Origin: CG2-30-40-21 sp043806395 | GTDB taxonomy: Bacteria; UBA9089; CG2-30-40-21 | Direction of reading: 5' to 3' | Assembly (NCBI GenBank): GCA_043806395.1 | Contig: JAZDHC010000144.1 | Coordinates: forward strand, 1-9,743 | Length of the DNA stretch: 9,743 bases | Part shown: positions 1 to 8,400 of the stretch, piece by piece | Position numbering within the stretch: the first letter of the stretch is position 1 | Layout: the number at the start of each line of letters is the position of its first letter | Made by a program: the position numbers and the translations under genes | The notes under the pieces: generated by a model | The model's input: only the letters and a program-made list of their open reading frames with translations | Databases searched by the model: none | What the model was told of the DNA's origin: nothing

Positions 1-6
1 AAATGT

Positions 7-141
7 GCAAGATGGAGATTTGCCACGAAGACACCAAGACACTAAGAAAACACTAATAATATCTTCCTTTGTGTCTTCCTTCGTGCCTTCGTGTCTTTGT
101 GGCTAATCCCTTTCACTTTCCACAAGATATTGAGCAATTAC
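7..141. repeat. Left copy of a ~135-bp inverted repeat with a foldback core
   Basis: This stretch matches the reverse complement of 9609-9743 without gaps and with about ten mismatches counted by eye. Inside it, 23-102 is a foldback: one arm is built of 8-bp units of the form ACACNAAG (CCACGAAG, ACACCAAG, ACACTAAG). The other arm holds the complementary CTTNGTGT type of unit and ends in GTGTCTTTGTGG. No reading frame of note crosses it. It looks like a dispersed non-autonomous intergenic repeat. I recall similar GAAGACAC/CAAAGACAC repeats in other environmental bacterial genomes, but no search was run. Confidence 0.85.
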
Positions 142-149
142 CATCTATT

Positions 150-167
150 GGAGGTCTAAAGACCTCC
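150..167. repeat. Perfect 7-bp hairpin (GGAGGTC-TAAA-GACCTCC)
   Basis: A perfect 7-bp stem with a 4-nt loop lies 112 bp downstream of the fliL stop codon. No T tract follows it on the minus strand, so it is a poor candidate for an intrinsic terminator. The flanking GCTACA suggests one of the short REP-like repeats that fill the gaps of this window. The family assignment is from memory and uncertain. Confidence 0.6.
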
Positions 168-208
168 GCTACATTGCTATAGGCTCAGAAGAGCAGATTT
201 GCATCAGT

Positions 209-232
209 TATCTCTGCATCTCTGTATCTCTG
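209..232. repeat. Three tandem 8-bp units (TATCTCTG/CATCTCTG)
   Basis: The units are TATCTCTG, CATCTCTG and TATCTCTG, head to tail with one variable base. They lie in the noncoding stretch downstream of fliL. Function unknown. The 8-bp period matches the unit length in the arms of the foldback repeat at 23-102, though the sequence differs. Confidence 0.6.
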
Positions 233-242
233 TTTCCTTACC

Positions 243-272
243 CTACAGCCTAAACACCTACAGTCTAATAGC
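243..272. repeat. Imperfect 15-bp direct duplication (CTACAGYCTAA core)
   Basis: CTACAGCCTAAACAC is followed directly by CTACAGTCTAATAGC. The first eleven bases differ at one position. It sits between the fliL stop codon and the other downstream repeats. No function is evident. Confidence 0.5.
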
Positions 273-278
273 CTTGTT

Positions 279-854
279 TTACTGCACAATCACCTGAAAC
301 AATACCTCTGGTATCTGTCCCTCAATCAACAGTGCATTTATCTTTTCCTTAATCTCTTCCTTTAATTCTTCTTTACCCTTGACGCTATTTACCTCTGAGG
401 TTTTGCTGATCAGGATGGTATTAATAATATCCTTAATTTCGCTATCCCTCTCCCCCAGCTCTGCGGCTAATAGTTTATATTTTATGGGGTCATATTTCAA
501 CGCCAGGTCTGTAATCTTAACATAATGCGGCTCTTCTATATCAGCCAATTTTGCGGTAAAGTCTCCTATATAATTATCATGAAGTGGTTTTTCCGCCTCA
601 GGCTTTGCCCCTTCTTCTGCCTCTACCTTTTCTGGCTCAAACGACTCATCTGGTGGTGCAATAGACTTTTTAGCTACATTTGAGGAAACCATAATTACAA
701 CAACTATTAAGACAAGAACCAGGGCAACCATCCCCAGGAGCTTGATTAAGCCACTCATGTCTTTTTTTTCTTTTTTCGGTTTTTCCTCTCCCTCTTCACC
801 CTCAACTTTTTCCTCTCCTTCAACTTTTTCCTCTTCAACTTTTTTCTTAGCCAT
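279..854 (-). CDS. fliL: FliL-family flagellar basal body-associated protein
   Basis: This is a single-pass inner-membrane protein of the flagellar basal body. FliL is known to surround or stabilise the stator units near the motor. The 191-residue product has a short, highly charged cytoplasmic N-terminus (residues 1-33, rich in Lys and Glu), one transmembrane helix at about 36-57, a Pro/Glu-rich linker and a periplasmic FliL domain at about 98-191. The C-terminal half has the family pattern: ELGERDSEIKD, then ILISKTSEV, a GKEELKEEI segment and a closing IPEVLFQVIVQ. The start is supported by AGGAGG ten bases upstream. Met33 is the only other plausible start and would remove the charged tail. 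The gene lies 226 bp downstream of flbD, with a large palindrome between them, and is probably read from the flbD promoter. No motA, motB or fliM accompanies it here. The charged N-terminus is itself built of KVEGEE-like repeats. The identification is firm. Confidence 0.92.
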   Translation of the reverse strand: MAKKKVEEEKVEGEEKVEGEEGEEKPKKEKKDMSGLIKLLGMVALVLVLIVVVIMVSSNVAKKSIAPPDESFEPEKVEAEEGAKPEAEKPLHDNYIGDFTAKLADIEEPHYVKITDLALKYDPIKYKLLAAELGERDSEIKDIINTILISKTSEVNSVKGKEELKEEIKEKINALLIEGQIPEVLFQVIVQ

Positions 855-864
855 ATTGTTTCAT

Positions 865-870
865 CCTCCT
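865..870 (-). promoter_or_regulatory. Ribosome binding site of fliL (AGGAGG)
   Basis: A perfect AGGAGG lies on the minus strand with ten bases between it and the ATG at 854. This favours the long form of FliL over a start at the internal Met33. Confidence 0.8.
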
Positions 871-884
871 TATCTTGTTTAGTC

Positions 885-1035
885 GTCAAGAAAAAATAAC
901 TTGTACAGTCGTGCCACCGATCCATCTTGGATGGCTTCGTTGTTCGTCGCTTACATACAGTAGTATGCTCGCTTCTCACGCCTTGCCAGCCAAGCGTCTC
1001 AGTGGCTCTTGGTGTGCAACTTATTTTTTCTTGAC
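885..1035. repeat. 151-bp near-palindromic foldback element between flbD and fliL
   Basis: The ends form an inverted repeat. GTCAAGAAAAAATAA at 885-899 is matched perfectly by its reverse complement at 1021-1035, and pairing extends inward over about 23 bp with two mismatches. A second matching pair lies further in (GCCACCGA against TCAGTGGC). The centre is a perfect CATAC-AGTA-GTATG hairpin at 954-967, and the midpoint of the outer arms is also about 960. Arm pairing between these points is partial. There is no transposase and the long reading frames across it show no protein features. The layout suits a MITE-like or large REP-like element. No obvious target-site duplication was seen. Confidence 0.8.
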
Positions 1036-1051
1036 TCCTTATACAAAAACA

Positions 1052-1100
1052 CAGGAAATGATGCCTGTGCTACTCATCAATCAATCAATATCATTTCCTG
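1052..1100 (-). terminator. Possible weak hairpin at the end of flbD (11-bp stem, long loop)
   Basis: CAGGAAATGAT at 1052-1062 is perfectly complementary to ATCATTTCCTG at 1090-1100. The stem therefore straddles the flbD stop codon (1081-1083), with a loop of 27 nt. On the minus strand the stem is followed by TGTTTTTGT. It could act as a weak terminator or mRNA-stabilising stem between flbD and fliL. The long loop and short T tract keep confidence low. Confidence 0.35.
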
Positions 1101-1293
1101 GTGGCAAACATGTTGGAGCAACCGTACGGCGATATTTGATAATCAAGCCAACCAATTCGTCAACCGTTTCCTTAACTATATATTTTTGACCATTAATTAA
1201 GGCAATAATCGTATCAGGTGTTGCTTGAATGCACTCGATTTGATGTGGATTAATATAAAATTCTGTGTTATTAAGACGAGTTACCTTGACCAT
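1081..1293 (-). CDS. flbD: FlbD-family flagellar protein
   Basis: This is a small protein of the FlbD family (Pfam PF06289), found in flagellar operons of spirochaetes, Firmicutes and others, commonly between flgE and motA. Its biochemical role is not well defined. The 70-residue product begins MVKVTRLNN and carries the family hallmarks ECIQATPDTIIALINGQKY, a following IVKETVDELV helix and KYRRTV. The length fits the family. I chose the ATG at 1293 because family members begin at this point. The upstream ATG at 1308 would add MCLKI and would lie only a few bases from the predicted transcription start. An AAAGGA sequence precedes the chosen start at rather long spacing. The gene has its own near-consensus promoter and is followed by fliL after a repeat element. 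It should not be confused with the unrelated sigma-54 activator FlbD of Caulobacter. Confidence 0.9.
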   Translation of the reverse strand: MVKVTRLNNTEFYINPHQIECIQATPDTIIALINGQKYIVKETVDELVGLIIKYRRTVAPTCLPPGNDID

Positions 1294-1318
1294 AATTTTT
1301 AAGCACATCCTTTACTAT

Positions 1319-1347
1319 ATTTTACATTATTCTGGCAAGCATGTCAA
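1319..1347 (-). promoter_or_regulatory. Promoter P2 of flbD-fliL (TTGACA-N17-TAAAAT)
   Basis: On the minus strand a perfect -35 hexamer TTGACA (1347-1342) is followed after exactly 17 bases by TAAAAT (1324-1319), five of six matches to the -10 consensus. Transcription would start at about 1312, leaving a leader of about 19 nt before the flbD ATG at 1293. The -35 box directly follows the T tract of the upstream terminator. The form is that of housekeeping sigma-70. No sigma-28 flagellar promoter was recognised here. Confidence 0.75.
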
Positions 1348-1348
1348 G

Positions 1349-1378
1349 AAAAAAAGTGACACGGGCTTCCAGCCTGTG
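1349..1378 (-). terminator. Intrinsic terminator downstream of the porV-like gene
   Basis: On the minus strand CACAGGCT, a GGA loop and AGCCCGTG form an 8-bp GC-rich stem with one internal A-C mismatch (1378-1360). TCAC and seven Ts (1355-1349) follow. It lies 35 bp beyond the porV-like stop codon and just before promoter P2, so it should separate the two transcription units. The hairpin resembles a dispersed repeat, which suggests a repeat now serving as a terminator. Confidence 0.7.
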
Positions 1379-1393
1379 GGATTAAACTTTCCT

Positions 1394-1412
1394 CATGGGC
1401 AAAATGCCCATG
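1394..1412. repeat. Perfect 8-bp hairpin abutting the porV-like stop codon
   Basis: CATGGGCA, AAA and TGCCCATG form a perfect stem with a 3-nt loop. The arm at 1412 directly touches the TAG stop codon (1415-1413). With the hairpin at 1360-1378 it makes a double-hairpin unit of about 55 bp that fills much of the 119-bp gap between the porV-like gene and flbD. I recall similar TAGCATGGGC repeats between genes of other candidate-phylum genomes, without a search. Confidence 0.65.
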
Positions 1413-2306
1413 CTACAACCGCATCCCAATCGACAGCCTGTGTGTATCCCCCATTCTTTTAGTAGGCACAAAGGCATAGTCTATTGAATATGGTCCCAAA
1501 GGGAATCCAAAGCCAAGATTTATCCCACCATTTAAGTCTTCAAATAGTTGGGAATCAAACCCTCCTCTAAGGGCAAAGGTATTCATCATCTTACACTCAA
1601 ATCCAGCATTTATCTTCAGTTTATTGTCTGAGGGTTTGGTCCAATCACAACCTATTAGAAGTGGATAGTCTGGAAATTGATAGGCAATCCCCAGCTTGTA
1701 CAGTGTTGGCAGTTTGTATCCTGCTTCCATGTTTGGTCCCACATTTTGAATAACCGAACTCAAGGATAGACCATCAATGGGCAGATGGTATAATTGCCCG
1801 AAATCAACCGCAAATCCACTTGTTTCCTCATCATCTATTTTTTCCTGAATTCCCTTGACATTTATCCCCAGAGAGATGCCATGGCTGAAGCGAAAGGCAT
1901 AAGCAAGGTTAAGGCTCATATCATATGCCTTGTATTCCCCCAATAAAGTAGTAGAATCATACCTTGGGATGCCGTCTGTCCCCAGATAAACTGCACTTAT
2001 CCCGATGGCTGATTGTTTGAAACATGGATTAACATAGGTTACAGCACCATACGAAAGGTTGCCAATCCATTTATTGTATGAGGTAGATATTAATGGACAT
2101 CGAATCGAGGTAAGCCCGGCTGGATTGTAGTAGATGGCAGAGGTATCATCAGCTATTGAGGAAAACCCCTCACCCATGCCAATCGCCCGGGCTCCTACAC
2201 CAACCTTCAAAAAAGCAACCCCATCCCTGCCAGGGCTTATCCCTGCCTGTACTGATGCGGCTGTCAACACGCAGGCTAAAATTACCAGTCCCCTCCAATT
2301 TTTCAT
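1413..2306 (-). CDS. PorV/PorQ-family (UPF0164) outer-membrane beta-barrel protein
   Basis: This is an outer-membrane barrel of the family that includes PorV and PorQ of type IX secretion. PorV binds the C-terminal sorting domain of cargo and carries it to the surface attachment complex in Bacteroidetes. The 297-residue product has a signal peptide (residues 1-21, likely cleavage after VQA). The N-terminal family signature follows at about 35-65: GVGARAIGMGEGFSSIADD, then IYYNPAGL. The rest alternates short amphipathic strands with turns and ends in a strand closing HRLSIGMRL. GGGGGGAGGA precedes the ATG with good spacing. The gene follows the giant FG-GAP protein by 125 bp on the same strand and is probably cotranscribed with it, which supports a role in that protein's export or anchoring. 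No other T9SS component (PorL, PorM, Sov, PorU) is in the window. Family membership is firm. Assignment as a true PorV rather than PorQ or a paralogue is not. Confidence 0.88.
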   Translation of the reverse strand: MKNWRGLVILACVLTAASVQAGISPGRDGVAFLKVGVGARAIGMGEGFSSIADDTSAIYYNPAGLTSIRCPLISTSYNKWIGNLSYGAVTYVNPCFKQSAIGISAVYLGTDGIPRYDSTTLLGEYKAYDMSLNLAYAFRFSHGISLGINVKGIQEKIDDEETSGFAVDFGQLYHLPIDGLSLSSVIQNVGPNMEAGYKLPTLYKLGIAYQFPDYPLLIGCDWTKPSDNKLKINAGFECKMMNTFALRGGFDSQLFEDLNGGINLGFGFPLGPYSIDYAFVPTKRMGDTHRLSIGMRL

Positions 2307-2346
2307 GATATTCCTCCCCCCACAATTTTAAGCAAGCTATCTGGTA

Positions 2347-2406
2347 AATTGACAATTCCCCAATTGTCAATTGCTGAATTGTCAATTGATGAATTGTCAA
2401 TTGATA
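2347..2406. repeat. Four 15-bp tandem units with palindromic core; first two form a perfect 11-bp hairpin
   Basis: The units are AATTGACAATTCCCC, AATTGTCAATTGCTG, AATTGTCAATTGATG and AATTGTCAATTGATA, in exact 15-bp phase. AATTGACAATT (2347-2357) pairs perfectly with AATTGTCAATT (2362-2372) across a CCCC loop. The array fills about half of the gap between the giant gene and the porV-like gene. On the minus strand no T tract follows the hairpin. It could act in mRNA processing or stability, or as a binding site for a dimeric protein, or be inert. Confidence 0.75.
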
Positions 2407-2431
2407 ATTATTGTCAGGCAATCTTTTTGTC

Positions 2432-5400
2432 CTACCTGATGATCCCAATTACCCCTGTTTTTCGTTTCCCCTGTTCATTCTCAATCACAAACACATAAAT
2501 TCCGCTGGCAACAAGTTCACCAGCATCGTTTCTGGTATTCCATTGAGGTTCCCCTCCAACTACATGTAGACAACGCACGAGTTCGCCAGCTGCATTGTAT
2601 ATCCAGATGTCACCATGTGCACCCTCAAATTTCACAGAACAATTTCCCCTCACTGGATTTGGTTTCACCACAATATCATCAACGCCATCACTCACCCTAC
2701 CCACAGCATAGAATGAAAGCGATGGCACGATTACGGTAACAGTATCACTTCCGGGAGATACCACCTGATTTCCGGCAACTATCTCCCATCTGCCATCAGT
2801 CAACTTGAATATGCGGTAGCTATAATCTTCAGCCTCATTGAATGAATTATGGTCAGGGTAGGGCAGAGTCAAGGTAATGGGCTTTGTTGGCTGGGTATTT
2901 AATCCATAATAAGCCTCTGGCAAGGCAGTTAACTCAACAATCGATTCATCAAATATAGCTGAATTCCTGCCCGGGGCATAAAGGGCAGACGGATTAGTAA
3001 CCTTACGAATAATCAAGGTTATGGTGCCGGCAAAGGCATCAAGAGGAATACTCACCTTGCACTTGTCTTTTGTTACAGTTGATATTGTTCCTGTCTTTAC
3101 CACCCCAAATGAATCTACAATCATTATACCATCAGAGGATGGGGTAAAATTACTCCAGATACCGGCATGATTCCTTGCCTTGAGCCGATAGTAGTAGGTA
3201 TTGCCCTTAGCCTTGCCTGAAACATTATAACTCAATGCTGTCCCTGATATGCTCTCAAGTTTGGTGACCCAATTAATCATATCCGTTGACTCCTGAAGGC
3301 AATACGAGTCTACACCGGACTCAAGATCCTGCCATGGCTTCCAGAAAATTTTATATGTGCCACCTATGTTTGCATCCTCATCCATATTATCTGTTGTCCC
3401 TTCAATGGGTATCTGCCCGATAATCGGTGGGGTATTATCTACATTGGTATACACAGGATCAATTCTGTAACTCCCTGTCCCGGTTGATGCTATCCCCCAG
3501 TAGATAATGGCATTATTGGTCACTGTGCCTATACCGGACAAAAGCTGTGCCTTAAACCTCAGGGTTGTGCTTGAGCCGGCAGGTATCTCCCCAATATCCC
3601 AGCTCAATTCCCTGGTGAGGACATCATATTTTGCCATTGAATCACAATAAATACCAACAGGAATCTTTATCTCACGGAAGAACGGCAATAGCCCTGTTTC
3701 CTTAAGTTCAATTAGCCAACCATCACGACATGTCAATACAAACTTATCCACCGCAGCATCATACACTAATGTCACCTTAGCCGGACTAATGTTTATTTCA
3801 CGAATCAGGGTTAAAATATTTGGATAATTGGTAAGGCTTATCTCTTTTGATGTATATGTTCCACAACTTGTCCGAATAGTAATATTTCCATCAACCATGC
3901 CTGAATCAAACTGGTTACCATTGCCATGTAAATCTACCACGGCATTACCACCAATCACCTCCTGCTGACTGGTGAGAGAGCCAATAGAAAGATATTGACT
4001 TAAAGAATCAATCACGCGGACGGCAGTGGCATTCATATCTCCACTATTGGCACAGGTAATGGTATAGGAGATAATATCATATGGACCCGTCCCATCCCTT
4101 GGAGATACCTCAATGCTTGAGTAATTGAACTCTGGCCGATTTTCAGCCACAAGGGTTGGGGCAATGATGGACTGTGTCTCCATCTGCCGGCAGGATATTG
4201 CCGCATTATTGGCAATCTGTGTCTGGTTATCAATTGGAGATCTGACAGTTGTCTTATAAGACAATGTACCGCTTTTATTCGCATCAACCTGTCCTAATTG
4301 CCAGGTAATCATATGATAATTGGGGTTATAAACACCAAGCTGAGAGATGCTTGAGGTAATAACTGACAGATTATTGTCCACCTTATCAGTCACAACAACC
4401 TCTGTAGCTGTGGCTCCTTGATTATTGTAGATAATATCATAGGTAATAATCAATCCTGACCGAATAACACTGGGTGACTTAATCTGCTTAATGGACGAGC
4501 TGAAGTCTGGGGCAACAACAACAACAAAATCAGGCTCTGCATTTATTGTACCGTTTTCAGTATCTATTGACCAGAATGAGGCTGTATTATTATCAATAAT
4601 ACTTCCATTGGCTACAGTTGGTAATACCTTTGCCTTAAATCCAACCGTCACATTTCCCCCATTGGCAATGTCCTTATTTATTTGCCATGTTATCCTTCTA
4701 TTTTTGACATCATATATACCATTATTCAACGGAATAATAGCTGTCAGGTTGGGGTCAATCACATCTACTATGGTCAAATTATGAATGGTAATGCCCATCA
4801 TATTTTTGCAGGTAATTGTATAATTAATTGCCTCACCCGGGGAAACCTCCTGCTTGTCAGGGGTCATCGTTTTGATAGCCGTTACTGCCCCGGCTACGCG
4901 AATAGCTACGGAAGGGGTGGTAAAAGAGCCTGTCAGCCAATCAATTCGGGCAGCATTGTTGATCAGCATCCCTCCTGCAGCATTTGACGAGACGCTGACA
5001 TCAAACTTCAACGAATTGACTGATTGCAGATCAACATTCCAGATAATAACCGTTCGTCCGTTTTGAGTAGTCAATACTCCACCATCTGATATATTCACCG
5101 GATCAATAAGATTTCCATCAAGCACATCAATCACACTAACCGTACCCATATTCGCAGCATTGACAATATTAATGGTGTAGCTCAGTGTCTCACCCGGTGA
5201 AACCTGCTGACTCGAGGCAACTATAGACGAGCCCACAACCCGCTGTGGACCAAAGGCATAGCATTTTCCATCCTCTGATGTTACGAACAAGAGATTACCC
5301 GCAGCAGCCGGGGAGCTGAGTATTTTACCTCCGGTCCGATAACTCCATACAAGCCTGTTCATCGAGTTTGCCTCAGGGCTTAAGGCATAAATAATACCAT

Positions 5401-8400
5401 TATCTGCCCCAATGTAGACAATACCATTTACAACTATGGGGGATGAATGAATGGGACTGCCAATGTAGTAAAACCACTTTGGAGTTCCAGTCAAAGCATC
5501 CACACTATAAACCATCCCATCCTCCCCGCCAAAATAAAGACTGCCACCTGCTATGGCAGGGGAAGAGCTTATTGGTTTTCCTGTTTGATAACTCCATTGT
5601 AATGCCCCGGTATCTGTCTTTATGGCATACATCCTGCCATTATTTGCCCCAATATAAAGAAGATTATTTTTTATACATGGGGTAGAGTGGATTGGTGCAT
5701 CAATATTATACTCCCACTTGGATGCCCCATTAACCGCATCTATGCAATATACCTTGCCATCCATGCTGCCAAAATAAACCCTGCCGGCTACTACTGCCGG
5801 GGAAGACTCAATGCTTCCTGCGGTTTTATAACTCCAGAGAAACTCCACTGTTGCTGCATTCAAACAATACAGCCGATAATCACTACAACCGATATAAAGC
5901 CTGCCATTGACCACCATGGGTGATGACCATTGGATAGAGCCATTGGTTTGGTATGGCAATCCCTCTTCTTGAGTATTCAGATTCAGACAACGAATATTTC
6001 CGTCATAACCGCCAACATAGATAATAGTCTCGTCATCTATTTCAACCATAACCGGCGTTGAGTTAAATGAGGTGTTTTCCTTGATAATACTGCCATTGCC
6101 TGCCGTATCTATACTATGAATCTCCCCATTCTTACTGCAAACCACTATCGTATTTACTAAAACCACAGGTGAAGAAACAATGGGTGACCCTGCAGGATAT
6201 ATCCAGTAAGGCTCAATCGGTGGTGCCAGTGCCTCTGATGGATCATTTCCATCCCTTACAGCATTATACCTGAATGCAGGCCAATCATTAACACCTGCCC
6301 TCAAGGTAATGGACTCATCTATCCATACGGTTGGTAATTCTGTGCTGGAGGTAAATAATTGTACAAAACCATCTTTGTGTCCGGCTAATAAATCCAATGC
6401 CCCATCATTATTCCAGTCAGCAATACATGGGGCAGCATACTGTCCCACATCAATATCCGTACCATCATTCTGTATATTTTCACCAGATCCATACTCCGGT
6501 TTCTGTTCATTGCCCATATTAAGATAAAACCTGATAGTACCATCACCATTACCCACAATCAAGTCATCTAACCCGTCTTCATTATAATCAACCACCCATG
6601 ACCGGGCAAACTTACCTACATCAATATCACCATTAGTATTACTAAGGAGAGTAGGTGTCCCCAGTGTTGGCGTACCATTGGCCAAGCTAATATTCAAGAA
6701 AAGCATTACCTGCCCAGCCTCATTGCCCACAACCAGATCCTTCTGTCCATCATGATTCCAATCGCAAACAAACGGAGCGGCATTTTGCCCCACATTAAGT
6801 GGGTTTTTACTTGACAACATTGGGGTTACCGTCCCAAATACTGGTGCAGCATCCGTGCCAATATTTTTGAAAAACCAGACGCTGCCGTGGAAGTCGCCAA
6901 CAATCAAATCCTTGTTACCATCCTTGTCCCAATCAAAGGCAACCGGCACCGCATTGCCAGATACCTTGAGATCAATCATGCCTTGTCCACTGCTTACCTG
7001 TGGCCTGAATCCTGAGGAAAACTCCGGGTTTTTTGTATCTGTCCCTGAGTTGCGGAAATAGGTAACAAACCCATCCACATCACCGATGATGAGATCTTTT
7101 TTATGATCATTATCCCAATCAACCACGAAAGGGACAGAATACTGACCCAATTGTAGGGGCGAATCTATGTGTTCGCCTGTCAATTGACTGCGAACCTTGA
7201 AAGAAGCGTTAAATGCCGGCTCTTCACCAGGTCTCGTTTTGGTATTCAAAAATACATACGACCCACCATCCTCATTGCCTACAATCAAATCCAGCCCGCC
7301 ATCACCATTCCAATCACCAACTATTGGACATGAACGAAAGCCAACATCAATATCACGGCCAGAGACTTTGATGGGTTTGGAAGGCTTAAAGGCAAGGTAT
7401 GTATTGCGGCGAGCAGCAAGCGGGATTAATCCCTCAATACTATCGGTTGGCAACGGAGAAACCTCATAACCCTCATAAAACAGCACATTTCCTGTTTCAT
7501 TGCCCACAATCAAATCCTTTACCCCATCACCATTCCAATCAACTATCCATGGGGTTGAATACTGTCCGACATCAATCATCCCACCACTGGATGAAGATGT
7601 ACCACGAATCATGAAGCCATCATTAAATGTAGGGTTAGACAATGCCCCTGTATTATGGAAAAACCAGACATAGCCATGCTCATCACCAGAGAGCATATCA
7701 CAAAATCCATCCTCATCAAGGTCAAAGATATGGGGGGAAGAATAAAAGGCATTAACATTTACAAGATTTTCAGCCGGTGATTTTAGTGGGTTGTAATCAT
7801 CAAGGATAGCCAGTCCAGCCATGCGGTCAGCAGCATAAATAAAGCCATCCTGTACCCAGACGGCTGAGGTGTAGTCTTTGGTATTGTAGGATGCATCCGG
7901 TATGCGTTGTGTGAGTGCAGTATCGGTTGGGTCAGTAACATCAACCATCTGGAAGCCATTTGCTCCGTCAGAGACAAAGGCAATCGTCTTGGTGGTGATC
8001 CCATCCTCATCCACATATTTCTTGATAAACACATTCTGAGCATCCTCAAAGGATACGCTGACAAGTGGGGTTGTTGGAATGGTCGGATTGCTGACATTAC
8101 TCACATCAATTATCTGCAAACCACCCTTTTCATCTGCAATATAAACATATTGCTCAGAGGCATTCGGCTGTATCCAGAGATCCATAGCACACCCTGGTGT
8201 ATTTACTATGCCAAGCTGAGCGATACCATCTGCACCAGTAGCACCAATCCCAGTAGCAGGAAAAAAGTTCTGTATCTCAAGCACCTGAAGCCCTGCATTA
8301 CCAACAGCAACATAAACACGATTACCAACCGCATATACCCCATTGGCATATCCACCCGGCGGCACATCATAACCATGTCTGTCATCCTTTCCGGCATTTG

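Noticed and set aside
855..890. Promoter for fliL from the outward TTGACG at the palindrome end
   Set aside because: No acceptable -10 box lies at 16-18 bp spacing before the ribosome binding site.
875..1200. Overlapping plus-strand frames across the palindrome, as a possible small transposase
   Set aside because: No transposase motif is visible. The frames cross the palindrome and run antisense into flbD.
1294..1308. Upstream ATG at 1308 as the flbD start
   Set aside because: FlbD proteins begin at the MVKVTRL position, and the upstream ATG would be almost leaderless relative to promoter P2.
2347..2406. CRISPR array
   Set aside because: The units are adjacent 15-mers without spacers, and no cas gene is present.
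2170..2448. 92-codon minus-strand frame with repeated QLTI motifs
   Set aside because: The QLTI repeats are only the translation of the 15-bp tandem array, and the frame overlaps the start of the porV-like gene out of frame.
5240..6185. PQQ-dependent dehydrogenase activity
   Set aside because: The repeats are of the PQQ-like structural type, with no visible enzyme core or cofactor-binding features and no haem motif.
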